Shown one piece after another: positions 44,932 to 54,871 of a stretch of 64,000 nt of DNA. A program made the translations under genes and the position numbers. The stretch's first letter is position 1. Each line of letters begins with the position of its first letter. Under the pieces are notes generated by a model that saw only the letters and a list, made by a program, of their open reading frames with translations, was not told the origin of the DNA and searched no databases. Origin of the DNA: Lachnospiraceae bacterium MD308 (GTDB lineage: Bacteria > Bacillota > Clostridia > Lachnospirales > Lachnospiraceae); contig KE159795.1 in assembly GCA_000403475.2 (NCBI GenBank), forward strand, positions 186,001-250,000. The letters run 5' to 3'.

Positions 44932-45702
44932 TTACACTGCCAAAGCATTAAACATGATTTCTAACATCAATTTGTAATCACCTCTCTCAAAGAACAGACA
45001 GTTTGCATCATAATCGGCCCATGTCATGATAAAATCTGATTCATCTTCATCTACAGAAATATCTACTATTTCCGTCCAGGCTAAATCCTCAACATTATTA
45101 CGATAACTGTCTATCAAAGGAACACGTATTATTATGTCATCTGTTATTGATACATACTTTGTCTCAAATGTAATTTTGTCACTTTCGAACTTTCTGTAAT
45201 ATAAACATCTGTCCGTTATAAAGAAACCGTATTTCGGTACTTTTAGGACAATTAACAAAAGCGATTCAGGATGAAACCATACTCCTACAGTTTTCGATAG
45301 CCTGGAACCATTTGCATCACATGCCCTTTTAAATCCCAGTCTATAACCCTTACTAATTAACAGTCTTTCTGTCAAGGCTGCGGACATGTTATCACCTATA
45401 AAAGAAAAACTGTATAAGCCATCCATATCAAAACAATAAATCCAATAAAGTATGTCGCCGATAGCGATATATTGAACATTTCTAAACATCTTGTTCAATT
45501 TTGTCGCATATTCGACTCCTATCTTGTCAAACAGCTCTTCCGGCATACAATATTGTCCGCATTTAGGGAGTTTGCAGTTTAACCTTGTTTTAAAGGTATG
45601 GTTCGTCAATTCAAATTTATCTATATTGCTTATTCTTTCTCTTCCATAATACAGATAAATATCATCCATTTCTCTTCTTTTACAATCTACAATATTATTC
45701 AA
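44932..45702 (-). CDS. Hypothetical protein
   Basis: About 256 aa from TTG 45702 (GGAGG eight bases upstream); ATG 45669 is an alternative. Mixed alpha/beta, with many aromatic residues (VWFHPESLLLIVLKVPKYGFFITDRCLYYRKFESD) and an acidic end. Resembles no domain I know; the FFITDRCLYYRKF strand suggests a PH-like or bacterial PH-domain fold, which is only a guess. Confidence 0.5.
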   Translation of the reverse strand: MNNIVDCKRREMDDIYLYYGRERISNIDKFELTNHTFKTRLNCKLPKCGQYCMPEELFDKIGVEYATKLNKMFRNVQYIAIGDILYWIYCFDMDGLYSFSFIGDNMSAALTERLLISKGYRLGFKRACDANGSRLSKTVGVWFHPESLLLIVLKVPKYGFFITDRCLYYRKFESDKITFETKYVSITDDIIIRVPLIDSYRNNVEDLAWTEIVDISVDEDESDFIMTWADYDANCLFFERGDYKLMLEIMFNALAV

Positions 45703-45717
45703 AATTACGGCCTCCAA

Positions 45718-46323
45718 AAATATTCTTCATAGAATTTACTTTCACAATCGCCTCTGTAATTTTGCCAAATTAATCACATTCCTCATTTACCACCCTTTTC
45801 TTTTTTCCGCTCTTTTTTCCTGTGTTTTAATAAAGCCTATTAGATTTTGCTTTGTAGCATAATCGTCTTTTGATAGAATCAAATATATCCATTGCCTTTT
45901 CCCCTCCTTTTTCATATTTCGTGATACATTCCAAGGTGCATTGTTATAATATGTAAGCAAAATAATTAACTCTGACATAATGCTTTTAAATCCTGGACTG
46001 CTTTACTTCTGTATCCATAATAGCAATGAAGCAGGACATCATATGTCATCCTTGAAAAATTGCCAAAAAAAGTAGCGGAAAAATATTCCGCTACTTTTCG
46101 CTAATCTCTTAGTATACATTTTTTATTTAATCCGTGGCCTTTCCCCGAAGCCCAATTGTTATTTTTCTATGTTTCACTTCTTCCGTGCATCTTCCTGGTC
46201 TTTGGATGAAATACAGAAGTTCTGATTCCGGACAGTTCTTCGTTTCATTCCTTTATATCAGGAAAATGGCTTACATATCTAGCTGGAGATAGGGTAAAAC
46301 AGTCAAAAGATGGCTGCTTTCTG
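45718..46323. other. Mostly empty region with doubtful small frames
   Basis: Contains a 63-codon minus-strand frame at 45787-45978 (MSELIILLTYYNNAPWNVSRNM...) without a ribosome site, and an overlapping 27-codon frame upstream with weak signals. They may be remnants of one decayed gene. A bidirectional hairpin lies at 46065-46098. Confidence 0.35.
46065..46098. terminator. Bidirectional terminator after the dynamin/HerA/toxin operon
   Basis: AAAAGTAGCGGAA and TTCCGCTACTTTT form a 13-bp stem with poly-A and poly-T flanks. It lies about 225 bases after the SUKH gene. Confidence 0.7.
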
Positions 46324-46722
46324 TCATAATTTAGCTTTATTCACATAATCTGCTAAAGATGTGCTAAAAAATTCTAATTTACCATCCATTGTAATCGTAT
46401 ATATCTTACCTTCAGCATTTTGAAGAGCTACGATTCCATCAACAGCCGTATTTTCTATCACATACATATCTGTCGGCATTATCTTATTCATCTTGCGTTC
46501 CTGCTGCGTGACCTTAACAACATTCAGCCTATCCACCGCCGCAATCCCGGTTAACTCCAACCCTTTTGCTGATATTACACCATATTTACCCAAATATTCT
46601 TTATAATCTTCTGCAAAGGTCACACCTAATACTTCCTGAGCATTCTCAATCTGCTTCGGATCCGCCGGCTTAATAAATCTCACATCTTCCAAACCTTCAA
46701 TTGCATCTAATATATTTCCCAT
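46324..46722 (-). CDS. SMI1/KNR4 (SUKH) immunity-like protein
   Basis: 132 aa from ATG 46722 (TAGGAGGGAAAAT upstream), ten bases after the nuclease gene. SUKH pattern: IENAQEVLGVTFAEDYKEYLGKYGVISAKGLELTGI and the aromatic-hydrophobic GKIYTITMDGKLEFFSTSLADYV end. SUKH proteins neutralise nuclease toxins of the HNH/LHH type in polymorphic toxin systems, which fits the gene directly upstream. Confidence 0.82.
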   Translation of the reverse strand: MGNILDAIEGLEDVRFIKPADPKQIENAQEVLGVTFAEDYKEYLGKYGVISAKGLELTGIAAVDRLNVVKVTQQERKMNKIMPTDMYVIENTAVDGIVALQNAEGKIYTITMDGKLEFFSTSLADYVNKAKL

Positions 46723-46732
46723 ATTTTCCCTC

Positions 46733-47317
46733 CTATGAAAACCCTGCTCTGTTTTCCCAGTGCTCTTTTCTTTCTCTTGTAAATTCAACACGGTCGATTT
46801 CGCTTTCTTTCATTTTATCATGTAAAATGGTATCATTTCCACCTTTTCTATGCTCTGATGTAGTCAATTCTGCCAGCGGACTGTCCTGCTTCTGTCCAAT
46901 ATGATGAAGCTCTATGATTTCTCCATCTTTACTTAGCGGAGCCATTCCATTTTCCATACGTTCTTTGTTGCTCCGTCCGAATTCATCCTTTTGCTCCATA
47001 TCCAAATCCATCCGCACTAAACATTTCTTTCCAGCAATCTCCTCCTCTTTCAATCCCGCATCCATATAAATAGCAGACTCTTCTTTTGACCTGATCATAT
47101 CAACGGTTTCTCTGGACCAACCTGTTTCCCTGCAAATATCTTCTTTCTTTATACAACCATCTTTACCATATAAAATTTCCTCTGAAACAATAGGTCGCTC
47201 GTAAAATTCTTCATCTATATCTTCCTTTATCTCGTCCTTCTGACGACCTAATGGACACTCTTCCATTTTATGACGCACTTCTTCCGAGATTTCTTTAAGA
47301 ATCTCTGTTCCGTACAT
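46733..47317 (-). CDS. LHH-type HNH/Endo VII nuclease toxin
   Basis: 194 aa. The C-terminal ~65 residues carry the LHH signature (GEIIELHHIGQKQDSPLAELTTSEHRKGGNDTILHD), a metal-dependent nuclease fold common in polymorphic toxins. Residues 1-120 are charged and probably an adaptor or trafficking part (YERPIVSEEILYGKDGCIKKEDICRETGWSRETVDMI). It begins one base after the stop of the HerA-like gene, so translation is coupled. Much shorter than classical secreted toxins, with no signal peptide. Confidence 0.82.
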   Translation of the reverse strand: MYGTEILKEISEEVRHKMEECPLGRQKDEIKEDIDEEFYERPIVSEEILYGKDGCIKKEDICRETGWSRETVDMIRSKEESAIYMDAGLKEEEIAGKKCLVRMDLDMEQKDEFGRSNKERMENGMAPLSKDGEIIELHHIGQKQDSPLAELTTSEHRKGGNDTILHDKMKESEIDRVEFTRERKEHWENRAGFS

Positions 47318-47318
47318 A

Positions 47319-50300
47319 TCAATGAATCCCCCTTTCCTTTACCGAATCTATCCAACGCCGGTATATTTTTTGCCGGACTTCAGACTTACCTTTCTGAAGG
47401 CTCATATCTTTCATAAAACATTGGCTAAGTGTAAGACGTACTTCCATATCCGCTTCGGGAAGTAGACCAAACACAATTTCAAAAAGCATTTTTGTCAATT
47501 CTTCATTGTCCTGAGCACATAGCACACTATTTTCTACCCTACCGTGTACTCCTAAAATATCCGTAATTCGGCATGATAGTTTCCTGAAATTTGCATCTTC
47601 CCAAAGGTCTAGTTTTCCGGTTTCCTTGTATTCTTCAATCCATTCTTCAATGAATTCAACATTATGTGCAGAAAGATTTGATACCTCCAAGCCTTTTTCT
47701 ATCTCAGATATGTTAAATTCCAAAGTCTCATTTACCCTTCCCTGGATAAGGAAATTCACCAACTGTTCCTGAAAAGAATTCAAGTCCATCGTCTGCTCAC
47801 TTTGTACAAACTGATACCCAGTTTCCTCAATGCTGCACTTATTGACCTGCACCAGTACAGGTTCCACCCAATCATTCTGGTATACTGCCGCCACTCCTCT
47901 TTTTAATTTTGCCAATTCCTCTATTTGCTCTTCCTTAAGCCCTGCAGCATACCCTACAAGCTCTCTGTCAGTTTTTTCCGGCAGCCGAAGTACTAGCTTT
48001 GTATTTGTATTCCTAATGACAGACATATCCAACAATCCAGGAGACTGATCAGCAATTATGAATCCTTCACCATACGTTCGCATTTCAGCAATTGAATTCG
48101 CTAACAGTTCTACAGATTTTCCCAATAGATTTGCATTTTCAGACGACTGTTCTACAGACGTCCGCCTTAACAGATTATGCGCTTCTTCAAGAACCGTAAT
48201 ATGTGTTAATGGACTGTTCATTTTTCCTGAATCCATGCGGTACTCATTTAACTTCATTACTAGAAGTCCCATGATAAGTGATTTTGTTTCTGTTGATCCC
48301 ACACGGCTTAAATCTACGATCACATTTTTATCAAACAGCTCTGTGTCCTTCAAATCATCGACACAGAAAATCAGGCCATTCAATCCATTTGTCAAAGACC
48401 GGACTCTTGTCAAAAGTGCACCAGAATAATCTCCTTTACTGTCTGCAGAATATTTCGACTCATTAATCACATTTTCAATCTGTTCAAGTAAATCTGCAAA
48501 ATTGGGATATTTTTCTCCCCTTTTATTCTCAGACAAACACAAATCCCAGCCCGCAGCAATATAAGCTTTTTCCATTGCTTCTTTCAGGATTGCCGGCATT
48601 GCGGCATACATCGGCCAGCATACATTAAAGATCTCAACCAACCTGTCCATATGTTCAAGAACATGGATTCCTTCTGGAAATCTAAATGGATTAATTTTCA
48701 GTAATTTTGTCACCTTTGGATTAGTCCCATAAACAGATACATCCTTAAACTGCCCGAATATATTCTTATATTCACCCTTCGCCGGTTCAATCACCAAAAA
48801 AGGAATGTTGTATAATCTTCTCACCTGATTCAGGATTTCATACACTGTATTGCTTTTTCCTGCTCCGGTAGATCCCGTAATAAACGTGTGCATTGTTAAT
48901 GAATTACAATCCAAATCTACTTCTGTCCCGGTTTCCCTTCCCATGCTAAATACCTGGCCAAGAGAAAAATTCTTTTCTCTTTTATTTTGGCTGTATTTCA
49001 CAACTTCTTTTCCAAAATCAGCATGCTCTATTACAGGAAATCCACAGACAGACTTTCTAGGCAGACCCATCTGTATCGCCAATTCATTACTGCTCACAAG
49101 AGAAGCTGCTGTTACAGGTGCTTTCATATTGCCTGAATTGTACTCAAACACCGGATGAATGAAATTTGTAATATACTCCCGCAAAACAGGCAATTTTTCC
49201 CTCTCTTCGGGGATAACATTCCTCCAAAGATTTATGGAAGATGTTTCAACACCTGATTTTTCACCTTTCATAATTGCTTTATAAGTTCCGGCAACCATTT
49301 CCGTTGTTTCCATACTATCCGAAATTATGTACGCAGCACACTCCCACATCCCCACACTTTCACACTCATCTATCCGTTCCAGCTGTAACTGGATTTTCTC
49401 CATTGTATTAATCAGCGTCTTATTCTGCATAGTCAACTGTACTGTATTAGACGAACCTGATGTATATCCACTTGTTTTAGTCCGGTTTTCAGATTCGTTT
49501 TTTAAACTGCCGAAAGTTTCGCCTTCCGCCTCAGATTCATGATTTGTATCACCACTTGAGTGTGAAGCACCATCCGTATGAGTCTCCGGCGCTATATTAC
49601 TTAATGCAGCCTGACCAATCCCTATTGCTGCTGCCGCCGCAATACTTGCCCCGCCTGTCAGCGGAGCCGCCGCAATGCTTAGCGCACCAAGAGCAACCGT
49701 TCCTAACGCTTTAAAAGCTGCTGTCGCTTTATCCGGCTTTGCATCAGAAGAGTTTTCTGCTCTTCCTTCCTGATGGCTGCTCCCTCTCTGCACGGAATGA
49801 TTCACTGAATGTGTGCTCCCAACGGTAGTCCCATGGGACAATGCATCCGATATACTCAAAGCCATATTTTTTCCATAAGACAGCTGCATATTGGAAAACG
49901 GAGACAGCTGTGTATAAATCGTTTCATATGCTTTCCTTACTTCTTCCAGTTGTTCCGGCGGAGTACTTTTTGCCAGTACGATCACTGTATACGCCTGCCC
50001 CTGCATAGCATATACAAGCTTTTCCAAACCTTGTATAAAGGTCTCATTATCTTTAAATTCTTCATCCTTATTTTTGGCCACACACGAAACCGAAGCTATA
50101 CTCTTTTCCTGGATTCCGGATAAAAATTCGCTTGTCTCATCCTCCATTAATTTCTGGACCTGTACACCCGGAAACTGCCCTCTTAATGCATTGCACAATG
50201 TTTTTTCCAGCGTATCCAACGGCCATTTCCCATCAAATGACCGCACCCCCATATAAAAATCTGTTCTCATTCCGTCACTGTCTGCTATAATAAAAACCCC

Positions 50301-50624
50301 GGAATTGAGACTCTGTACTGCACTAAAAACGGAAGCAAATTTGTATGTTGAGTATTCGTTGTTCTGATATACCATTTCTGTTATTTTAAAAAAACGGATA
50401 GCAGCTATATTTTTTAAACTCTTATCCAACGGTACAATATTTAGACTTGTAAGCTTATGCAAATATTTTTTTAATACAATATCATCTACCAGCTTACTGG
50501 CTTCTGCCAGATTTTTCTGCAATTGCTCGTAATCCGGCTGTCTTGAGTCTTTAGCCATTCCCTTTTCCTGGTTATTTACATCCGGTACTGAATTTTGTTC
50601 TCCCATACAACGTACATCACTCAT
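47319..50624 (-). CDS. Large HerA/FtsK-superfamily ATPase with membrane hairpin
   Basis: 1101 aa. N-terminal ~290 residues: alpha/beta domain (MYAVQSLNSGVFII-like). Residues ~300-345 form a Gly/Ala-rich hydrophobic hairpin (ALGTVALGALSIAAAPLTGGASIAAAAAIGIG) flanked by Ser/His-rich low-complexity linkers. ATPase core from ~570: Walker A TFITGSTGAGKSNTV, IEPAKGEYKNIF, Walker B THITVLEEAHNLLRR, sensor GFIIADQSPGLLD, and TNTKLVLRLPEKTDRE. HerA-type motors pump DNA or protein. Coupling to a nuclease suggests it delivers or controls that protein; not proven. Confidence 0.78.
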   Translation of the reverse strand: MSDVRCMGEQNSVPDVNNQEKGMAKDSRQPDYEQLQKNLAEASKLVDDIVLKKYLHKLTSLNIVPLDKSLKNIAAIRFFKITEMVYQNNEYSTYKFASVFSAVQSLNSGVFIIADSDGMRTDFYMGVRSFDGKWPLDTLEKTLCNALRGQFPGVQVQKLMEDETSEFLSGIQEKSIASVSCVAKNKDEEFKDNETFIQGLEKLVYAMQGQAYTVIVLAKSTPPEQLEEVRKAYETIYTQLSPFSNMQLSYGKNMALSISDALSHGTTVGSTHSVNHSVQRGSSHQEGRAENSSDAKPDKATAAFKALGTVALGALSIAAAPLTGGASIAAAAAIGIGQAALSNIAPETHTDGASHSSGDTNHESEAEGETFGSLKNESENRTKTSGYTSGSSNTVQLTMQNKTLINTMEKIQLQLERIDECESVGMWECAAYIISDSMETTEMVAGTYKAIMKGEKSGVETSSINLWRNVIPEEREKLPVLREYITNFIHPVFEYNSGNMKAPVTAASLVSSNELAIQMGLPRKSVCGFPVIEHADFGKEVVKYSQNKREKNFSLGQVFSMGRETGTEVDLDCNSLTMHTFITGSTGAGKSNTVYEILNQVRRLYNIPFLVIEPAKGEYKNIFGQFKDVSVYGTNPKVTKLLKINPFRFPEGIHVLEHMDRLVEIFNVCWPMYAAMPAILKEAMEKAYIAAGWDLCLSENKRGEKYPNFADLLEQIENVINESKYSADSKGDYSGALLTRVRSLTNGLNGLIFCVDDLKDTELFDKNVIVDLSRVGSTETKSLIMGLLVMKLNEYRMDSGKMNSPLTHITVLEEAHNLLRRTSVEQSSENANLLGKSVELLANSIAEMRTYGEGFIIADQSPGLLDMSVIRNTNTKLVLRLPEKTDRELVGYAAGLKEEQIEELAKLKRGVAAVYQNDWVEPVLVQVNKCSIEETGYQFVQSEQTMDLNSFQEQLVNFLIQGRVNETLEFNISEIEKGLEVSNLSAHNVEFIEEWIEEYKETGKLDLWEDANFRKLSCRITDILGVHGRVENSVLCAQDNEELTKMLFEIVFGLLPEADMEVRLTLSQCFMKDMSLQKGKSEVRQKIYRRWIDSVKERGIH

Positions 50625-50626
50625 AA

Positions 50627-51205
50627 TTAATCCGTCTCCTCTGTTCCCATATAAGTGGCTAATCCTGCAACTCCCGCACCAGCCAAAATGCCAGCATATA
50701 CCGGAATCTCTACTGCTATTGCAATAATACTCCCTACAATACCCCCTGCTACCGCACCTGCAGCAATTTTTGCACCGCGGTAATTTCCTTCCAGCTGATC
50801 ACGGCGCTTTTGCTCCTGATAGCTTGAAGTATGTTCTTTCCTGCATGTATTCTCTCTCTGTTTCTCTGTTGTTCTGCCATTCCCTGGCAAATGACCAGAA
50901 TCATTCGACACCGGTCTTAAATACCTGACCACGTCCTTTAAATGTTCTATTCTTTCATGAGAAAAATTCCCGACAACCTGAACCATCAGCTCGTTCATAT
51001 AATCATCGTTCCAGGAATCTTCCGTCAGTTTAAAATCTCTCCCGTCATGTTCATCATAGAGAGTACCCATTCCCGAAGCCGCTTTTTCCATTTCTTTAAA
51101 TTGTAAAAAAGTAGGGTCTACCAAAAGACTGTCTTTCATCATAATCCTAACTCTGCGAACACTATTTGATTCCACCGCTTCATAAAATGAATTTGTTAAT
51201 GCCAT
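50627..51205 (-). CDS. Glycine-zipper membrane hairpin protein
   Basis: 192 aa. N-terminal ~95 residues soluble and helical, a basic linker (RTTEKQRENTCRKEH), and a C-terminal Gly/Ala-rich membrane hairpin (AAGAVAGGIVGSIIAIAVEIPVYAGILAGAGVAGLATY). The hairpin resembles the one inside the adjacent HerA-like ATPase, so the two may meet in the membrane. Stop and next start are two bases apart. No named family. Confidence 0.6.
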   Translation of the reverse strand: MALTNSFYEAVESNSVRRVRIMMKDSLLVDPTFLQFKEMEKAASGMGTLYDEHDGRDFKLTEDSWNDDYMNELMVQVVGNFSHERIEHLKDVVRYLRPVSNDSGHLPGNGRTTEKQRENTCRKEHTSSYQEQKRRDQLEGNYRGAKIAAGAVAGGIVGSIIAIAVEIPVYAGILAGAGVAGLATYMGTEETD

Positions 51206-51268
51206 ACTTTACCTCCACTTTTATATAATTTGCATCATCAGTTCTGCCGCTAAAATATATCCGTGTCC

Positions 51269-53560
51269 TTATATTTCCAATATCGATTCTACTTTTGCTT
51301 TAATCATGCCTAGCCATTCCAGTTTTTTCTCCGACTCACGGATTCTTGCCTCTGCCTTTCCACGGTCTGTAGCAAAACTTTCCAGTTCTGACAGCTTACT
51401 CTTAAGTACTGTATCCAGTCTTTTGAATTCAGAATTAAACGCTTTCGCAATTCTTCCTGATTGTGTTATAGTATATTTTTTGGCCTCTTCACCAACTTCA
51501 TATATCATATCCTGAACCGGAGTCAAAAAATCCTGTGCAACCTCATCTCCCGGAACATATTTTACTGTTTTATACTTTGTCCTGTAATAGCCAGATTCCT
51601 GGAACCACGTCCATGGCTTATACCATTTTTTATCTGTATTCTTTACCCATTCTTCACCATCTTCTACTTTCTTTTGTTTTATAAATTTCTTAATAGAATA
51701 TGAGTCCGCAGAAAACACACTGCCTCCCATCAGCTTTAACGGTTCAATCGAAATTCCAGAAAATACATTTGGGTCTATTTCATCTGTTAAGGATGCTAAC
51801 TTTCTTTTGTATTCCTCCAAAAGAGCGCTGCTTGTCTGAATCAGATTTTTTCGAACCAGATCATTTAAATCTTCCTTAAAATCAGGCTTTAGCTTATTTG
51901 CAAATTTCTCCAGCCTTTCTACCTCGTCTTTTGCATCTTCAACATCCAGTTCATCCCCTCTGAGAGCATCAATTCTTTTCGCTATACGACTTTGAAATTT
52001 CACTATTGTCTTTTCAACAACATCTCTTGAATCGCTTTCAATTCTTTTTACGTCATCAGCAACAACATTCTGGAAATTTTTTGCAGATTTTACATCGTCT
52101 ACCTTTTTACGAATAGACTCAATCTGTTGAACAATTTTCTCACTTTCATCCTGCCTGCTCGCAAGCTCATGTTTTGTTTCTTCAAAGCATCCTACTTCGT
52201 CAAGCTTATGCATAAACGTATCCACAATATTTTTTATCTTTGCCGTTTTTGCATATTTCTGCACATACTGGCGTATAGCTGCCTCAATAGAAATAATGCC
52301 TGTATGAATTAAAGCCTGTGTATATATATCTTTTCTTTTTGCCGCTTCCGCAAGCTGTTCGTTGATTTCTCCCCGAACACTGACTGGAAGCGTTGCATAA
52401 TTTTCAAAATGAAGGTTTTCATTACGGTTCAGCTTTTTCACCTTCACCTCTGTTTCATCCAGCGTATCCTCATCTACATTTTCCCCGTTTTCAATCATCC
52501 TCATATTAAGCGCCGGAAGCGCAGCAGCAGGAAATAAATTAGGATTAGTGATCCCATGACTTTTTAAATAATCACGAATACGCTCCAGTGTCTGTTCCGT
52601 ATCGCCGTCTTCTTTTTTCCTGTCATCCATTTTATTCACGACAAAGATAAACCGGTCTCTTGACTGCTTCCCTCCTACTGCCATACTATCCGCTACTCGT
52701 TTCAGCAGCGCATTATCATCATCAGACCCAAACGTGCCTTCCATAATATATAAAACTAAAGATTTAGATGCTTTTCCTAAAAATTCACTCTGAACTTTTT
52801 TATGTTCCGGATCTCTTGAATTGTTAGGTCCCGGAGTGTCTATCAAGACAAGAGAAACATCCTCCGCCGTAACAAATGGTATATTTCCTTCTGTCTTTAT
52901 TAAAGAGACCTGCTCATCCGCATTAAGTCTTTCCATGATCTGATATGTAAGCTCTTTATGTGTCTCCCGTAATTTCCCGCCCTTGCTATAAACCTCTGCC
53001 TGCCATGTACTTTTATCATTATCCTTTATCCTTGTGATAATTGCAGTACACGCTTCCTGCTTAGACGGCATTAGCTTTGTCCGCAGCATAGAATTGATCA
53101 ATGTTGATTTCCCGGCGCTCATTGTTGCAACTACACATACTTCAAAATCACTGCTCTTCGCATGCTCAAATGCGTTTAAAATCTCAACATCTCTTAACTC
53201 GTCAAAAGGTCCCTTTTGGATCTCCTGAAAAACCTCATCAATTAGCACCTCTTTGTCGGAAGTTTCCTTCGCTGCTTTACGTTCAAGTTTTACTTTTTCA
53301 ACCTTCTTTTTTTCATAGGCCTCTTCAAACACCTCACATAAATCTTCATAATCCGGTAAAGTACCATGAAACAGTATATCAAATGATGTATCATTATACT
53401 CATCGATTAAAATGCGTGGCAGCTCCTCTACCCATTCCTGCAGTCTTGAACCAAAAGCGATTTTTTCCCTTAGCTTACTATTCTCCGCCAGCTTCCTCTC
53501 ATCTACCAAAATCTCCGTTTCAAGCTTATACGGGTTATACTTAATAAATACTTTTTTCAT
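51269..53560 (-). CDS. Dynamin-like GTPase (large)
   Basis: 763 aa from ATG 53560 (GGAGGACTGGT upstream). GTPase motifs: G1 VVATMSAGKSTLINSML (near 145), G2 Thr in KQEACTAIITRI, G3 LIDTPGPNNSRD (near 240), G4 FVVNKMDDRKK (near 300). Beyond residue ~430 come long coiled-coil helices (VQQIESIRKKVDDVKSAKNF; DVEDAKDEVERLEKFANKL), as in bacterial dynamin-like proteins. No clear transmembrane helix; it likely binds membranes as an oligomer. Start overlaps the end of the extended upstream GTPase frame (ATGA). Confidence 0.88.
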   Translation of the reverse strand: MKKVFIKYNPYKLETEILVDERKLAENSKLREKIAFGSRLQEWVEELPRILIDEYNDTSFDILFHGTLPDYEDLCEVFEEAYEKKKVEKVKLERKAAKETSDKEVLIDEVFQEIQKGPFDELRDVEILNAFEHAKSSDFEVCVVATMSAGKSTLINSMLRTKLMPSKQEACTAIITRIKDNDKSTWQAEVYSKGGKLRETHKELTYQIMERLNADEQVSLIKTEGNIPFVTAEDVSLVLIDTPGPNNSRDPEHKKVQSEFLGKASKSLVLYIMEGTFGSDDDNALLKRVADSMAVGGKQSRDRFIFVVNKMDDRKKEDGDTEQTLERIRDYLKSHGITNPNLFPAAALPALNMRMIENGENVDEDTLDETEVKVKKLNRNENLHFENYATLPVSVRGEINEQLAEAAKRKDIYTQALIHTGIISIEAAIRQYVQKYAKTAKIKNIVDTFMHKLDEVGCFEETKHELASRQDESEKIVQQIESIRKKVDDVKSAKNFQNVVADDVKRIESDSRDVVEKTIVKFQSRIAKRIDALRGDELDVEDAKDEVERLEKFANKLKPDFKEDLNDLVRKNLIQTSSALLEEYKRKLASLTDEIDPNVFSGISIEPLKLMGGSVFSADSYSIKKFIKQKKVEDGEEWVKNTDKKWYKPWTWFQESGYYRTKYKTVKYVPGDEVAQDFLTPVQDMIYEVGEEAKKYTITQSGRIAKAFNSEFKRLDTVLKSKLSELESFATDRGKAEARIRESEKKLEWLGMIKAKVESILEI

Positions 53561-54852
53561 ACCAGTCCTCCATATAATATTTTTTCTAAATTGTAAATAC
53601 CGCATCTCTTACTCATTGTATCAAACTGATCTCCGTACCCGGCTACAGATTCACAGTACTTCGACAAATCATATTCTGCTTTTCCAAACTTTTTTATATA
53701 CCAGTTATATTCATCCTCTTCGTCTTCAGTCAAGGTGTCTCCAAACTACTTCCTTTTCAACAAATATGCAAAATACGCAGAAAATGGACAAATAACCGGA
53801 TGCGCAAAACCAATATTTTCCAACTCTCTTCTTACACCATCAATGCTTTCCTGAATGTTGTCCTCTCCTTTCCTGAAATTATCCAGCTTATTCAGCACAA
53901 ACACAATTTTTTCAGATATAATATTGTTATAGACCCATTTCAGATGTAATATTTCTTCATCAGTACCAAGCTTATTTGCATTTAATACGTATAATAATAT
54001 ATCGTATTGCTCATTCATTAATATCCTTCTTGATATTTTTCTGTGCTCTCTTGTAATCACAGAATTAACACCCGGCGTATCAATAATGCATATTCTGTTC
54101 TGAATTTCTCCGGCTATGCTTCGAAAATACGATGCAATAGATATCGTATCCTTCCACTCATAATTGCTTAATTCGTTTTCATCAGCATCAAATGTAAGTT
54201 CTGAGGCTTGCAAATGAACATGTCCATCTTCAAAAGCTTTATTGTATATATAACATACATTTCCCGTACATACTTCCTGCGCTGTACGAGTCACCGGCTT
54301 TCCGACCAACGCATTGATCAAAGTTGATTTTCCGGCACTCATGTTCGCAGTTACAATAATTCTAGTCTCCTTCTTTTTTTGAAATACCACATTGTCTGTA
54401 TATTGCCTGAGCAGGCCGTTCACAAATGGCTGCAGCTCGAGATTCTCTCCTCTCAATACTCTGATCAGCATATTAAACTGTTCCCGCTGCATCTGACCAG
54501 TAATACAGTTTTTAATCATTTTACCGGCCCGTTCAATTTTATCAGAATCTAAAGTAATCAATGCAAGATCACAAAGGATCCAAAAACGGTATTTTCTTCT
54601 CCATCTCTGATAACGGCAAACAATAATCGAGTCCAATAAAGTGTCTATTTTACAATGCCTGCATTGCTCATCTTTTTTTAGAAGAAGCTTCTTATATTGT
54701 GCCATTCTGCATTTTTCTAATTCATTCGGATTCAGATGGTCAAAAAACCATTCCAACACATAATAATACTGCATTTTTATTTTTGTTTTCACATTCCTCA
54801 TTGGATGCTGCTCTAAAATCAATGAAGAGGTAAAATTAACTCTGCTTTCCAT
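53557..54852 (-). pseudogene. Dynamin-like GTPase (small), interrupted by an in-frame amber codon
   Basis: Start ATG 54852 with AAGGAGAAGGATAA. The first 368 codons carry G1 VTANMSAGKSTLINALV, G3 IIDTPGVNSVITREH, G4 FVLNKLDNFRK and end ...SAYFAYLLKRK at TAG (53746-53748). The frame then continues 62 more codons without a break (FGDTLTEDEEDEYNWYIKKFGKAEYDLSKY...) to a TGA that overlaps the next gene as ATGA. That geometry shows that the original protein was about 431 aa. Nonsense mutation, programmed readthrough or a sequence error are all possible. Confidence 0.82.
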
Positions 54853-54871
54853 TTATCCTTCTCCTTACAAA

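Noticed and set aside
45787-45978. 63-codon frame as a gene
   Set aside because: No ribosome site and no recognisable family; kept only as a note on the empty region.
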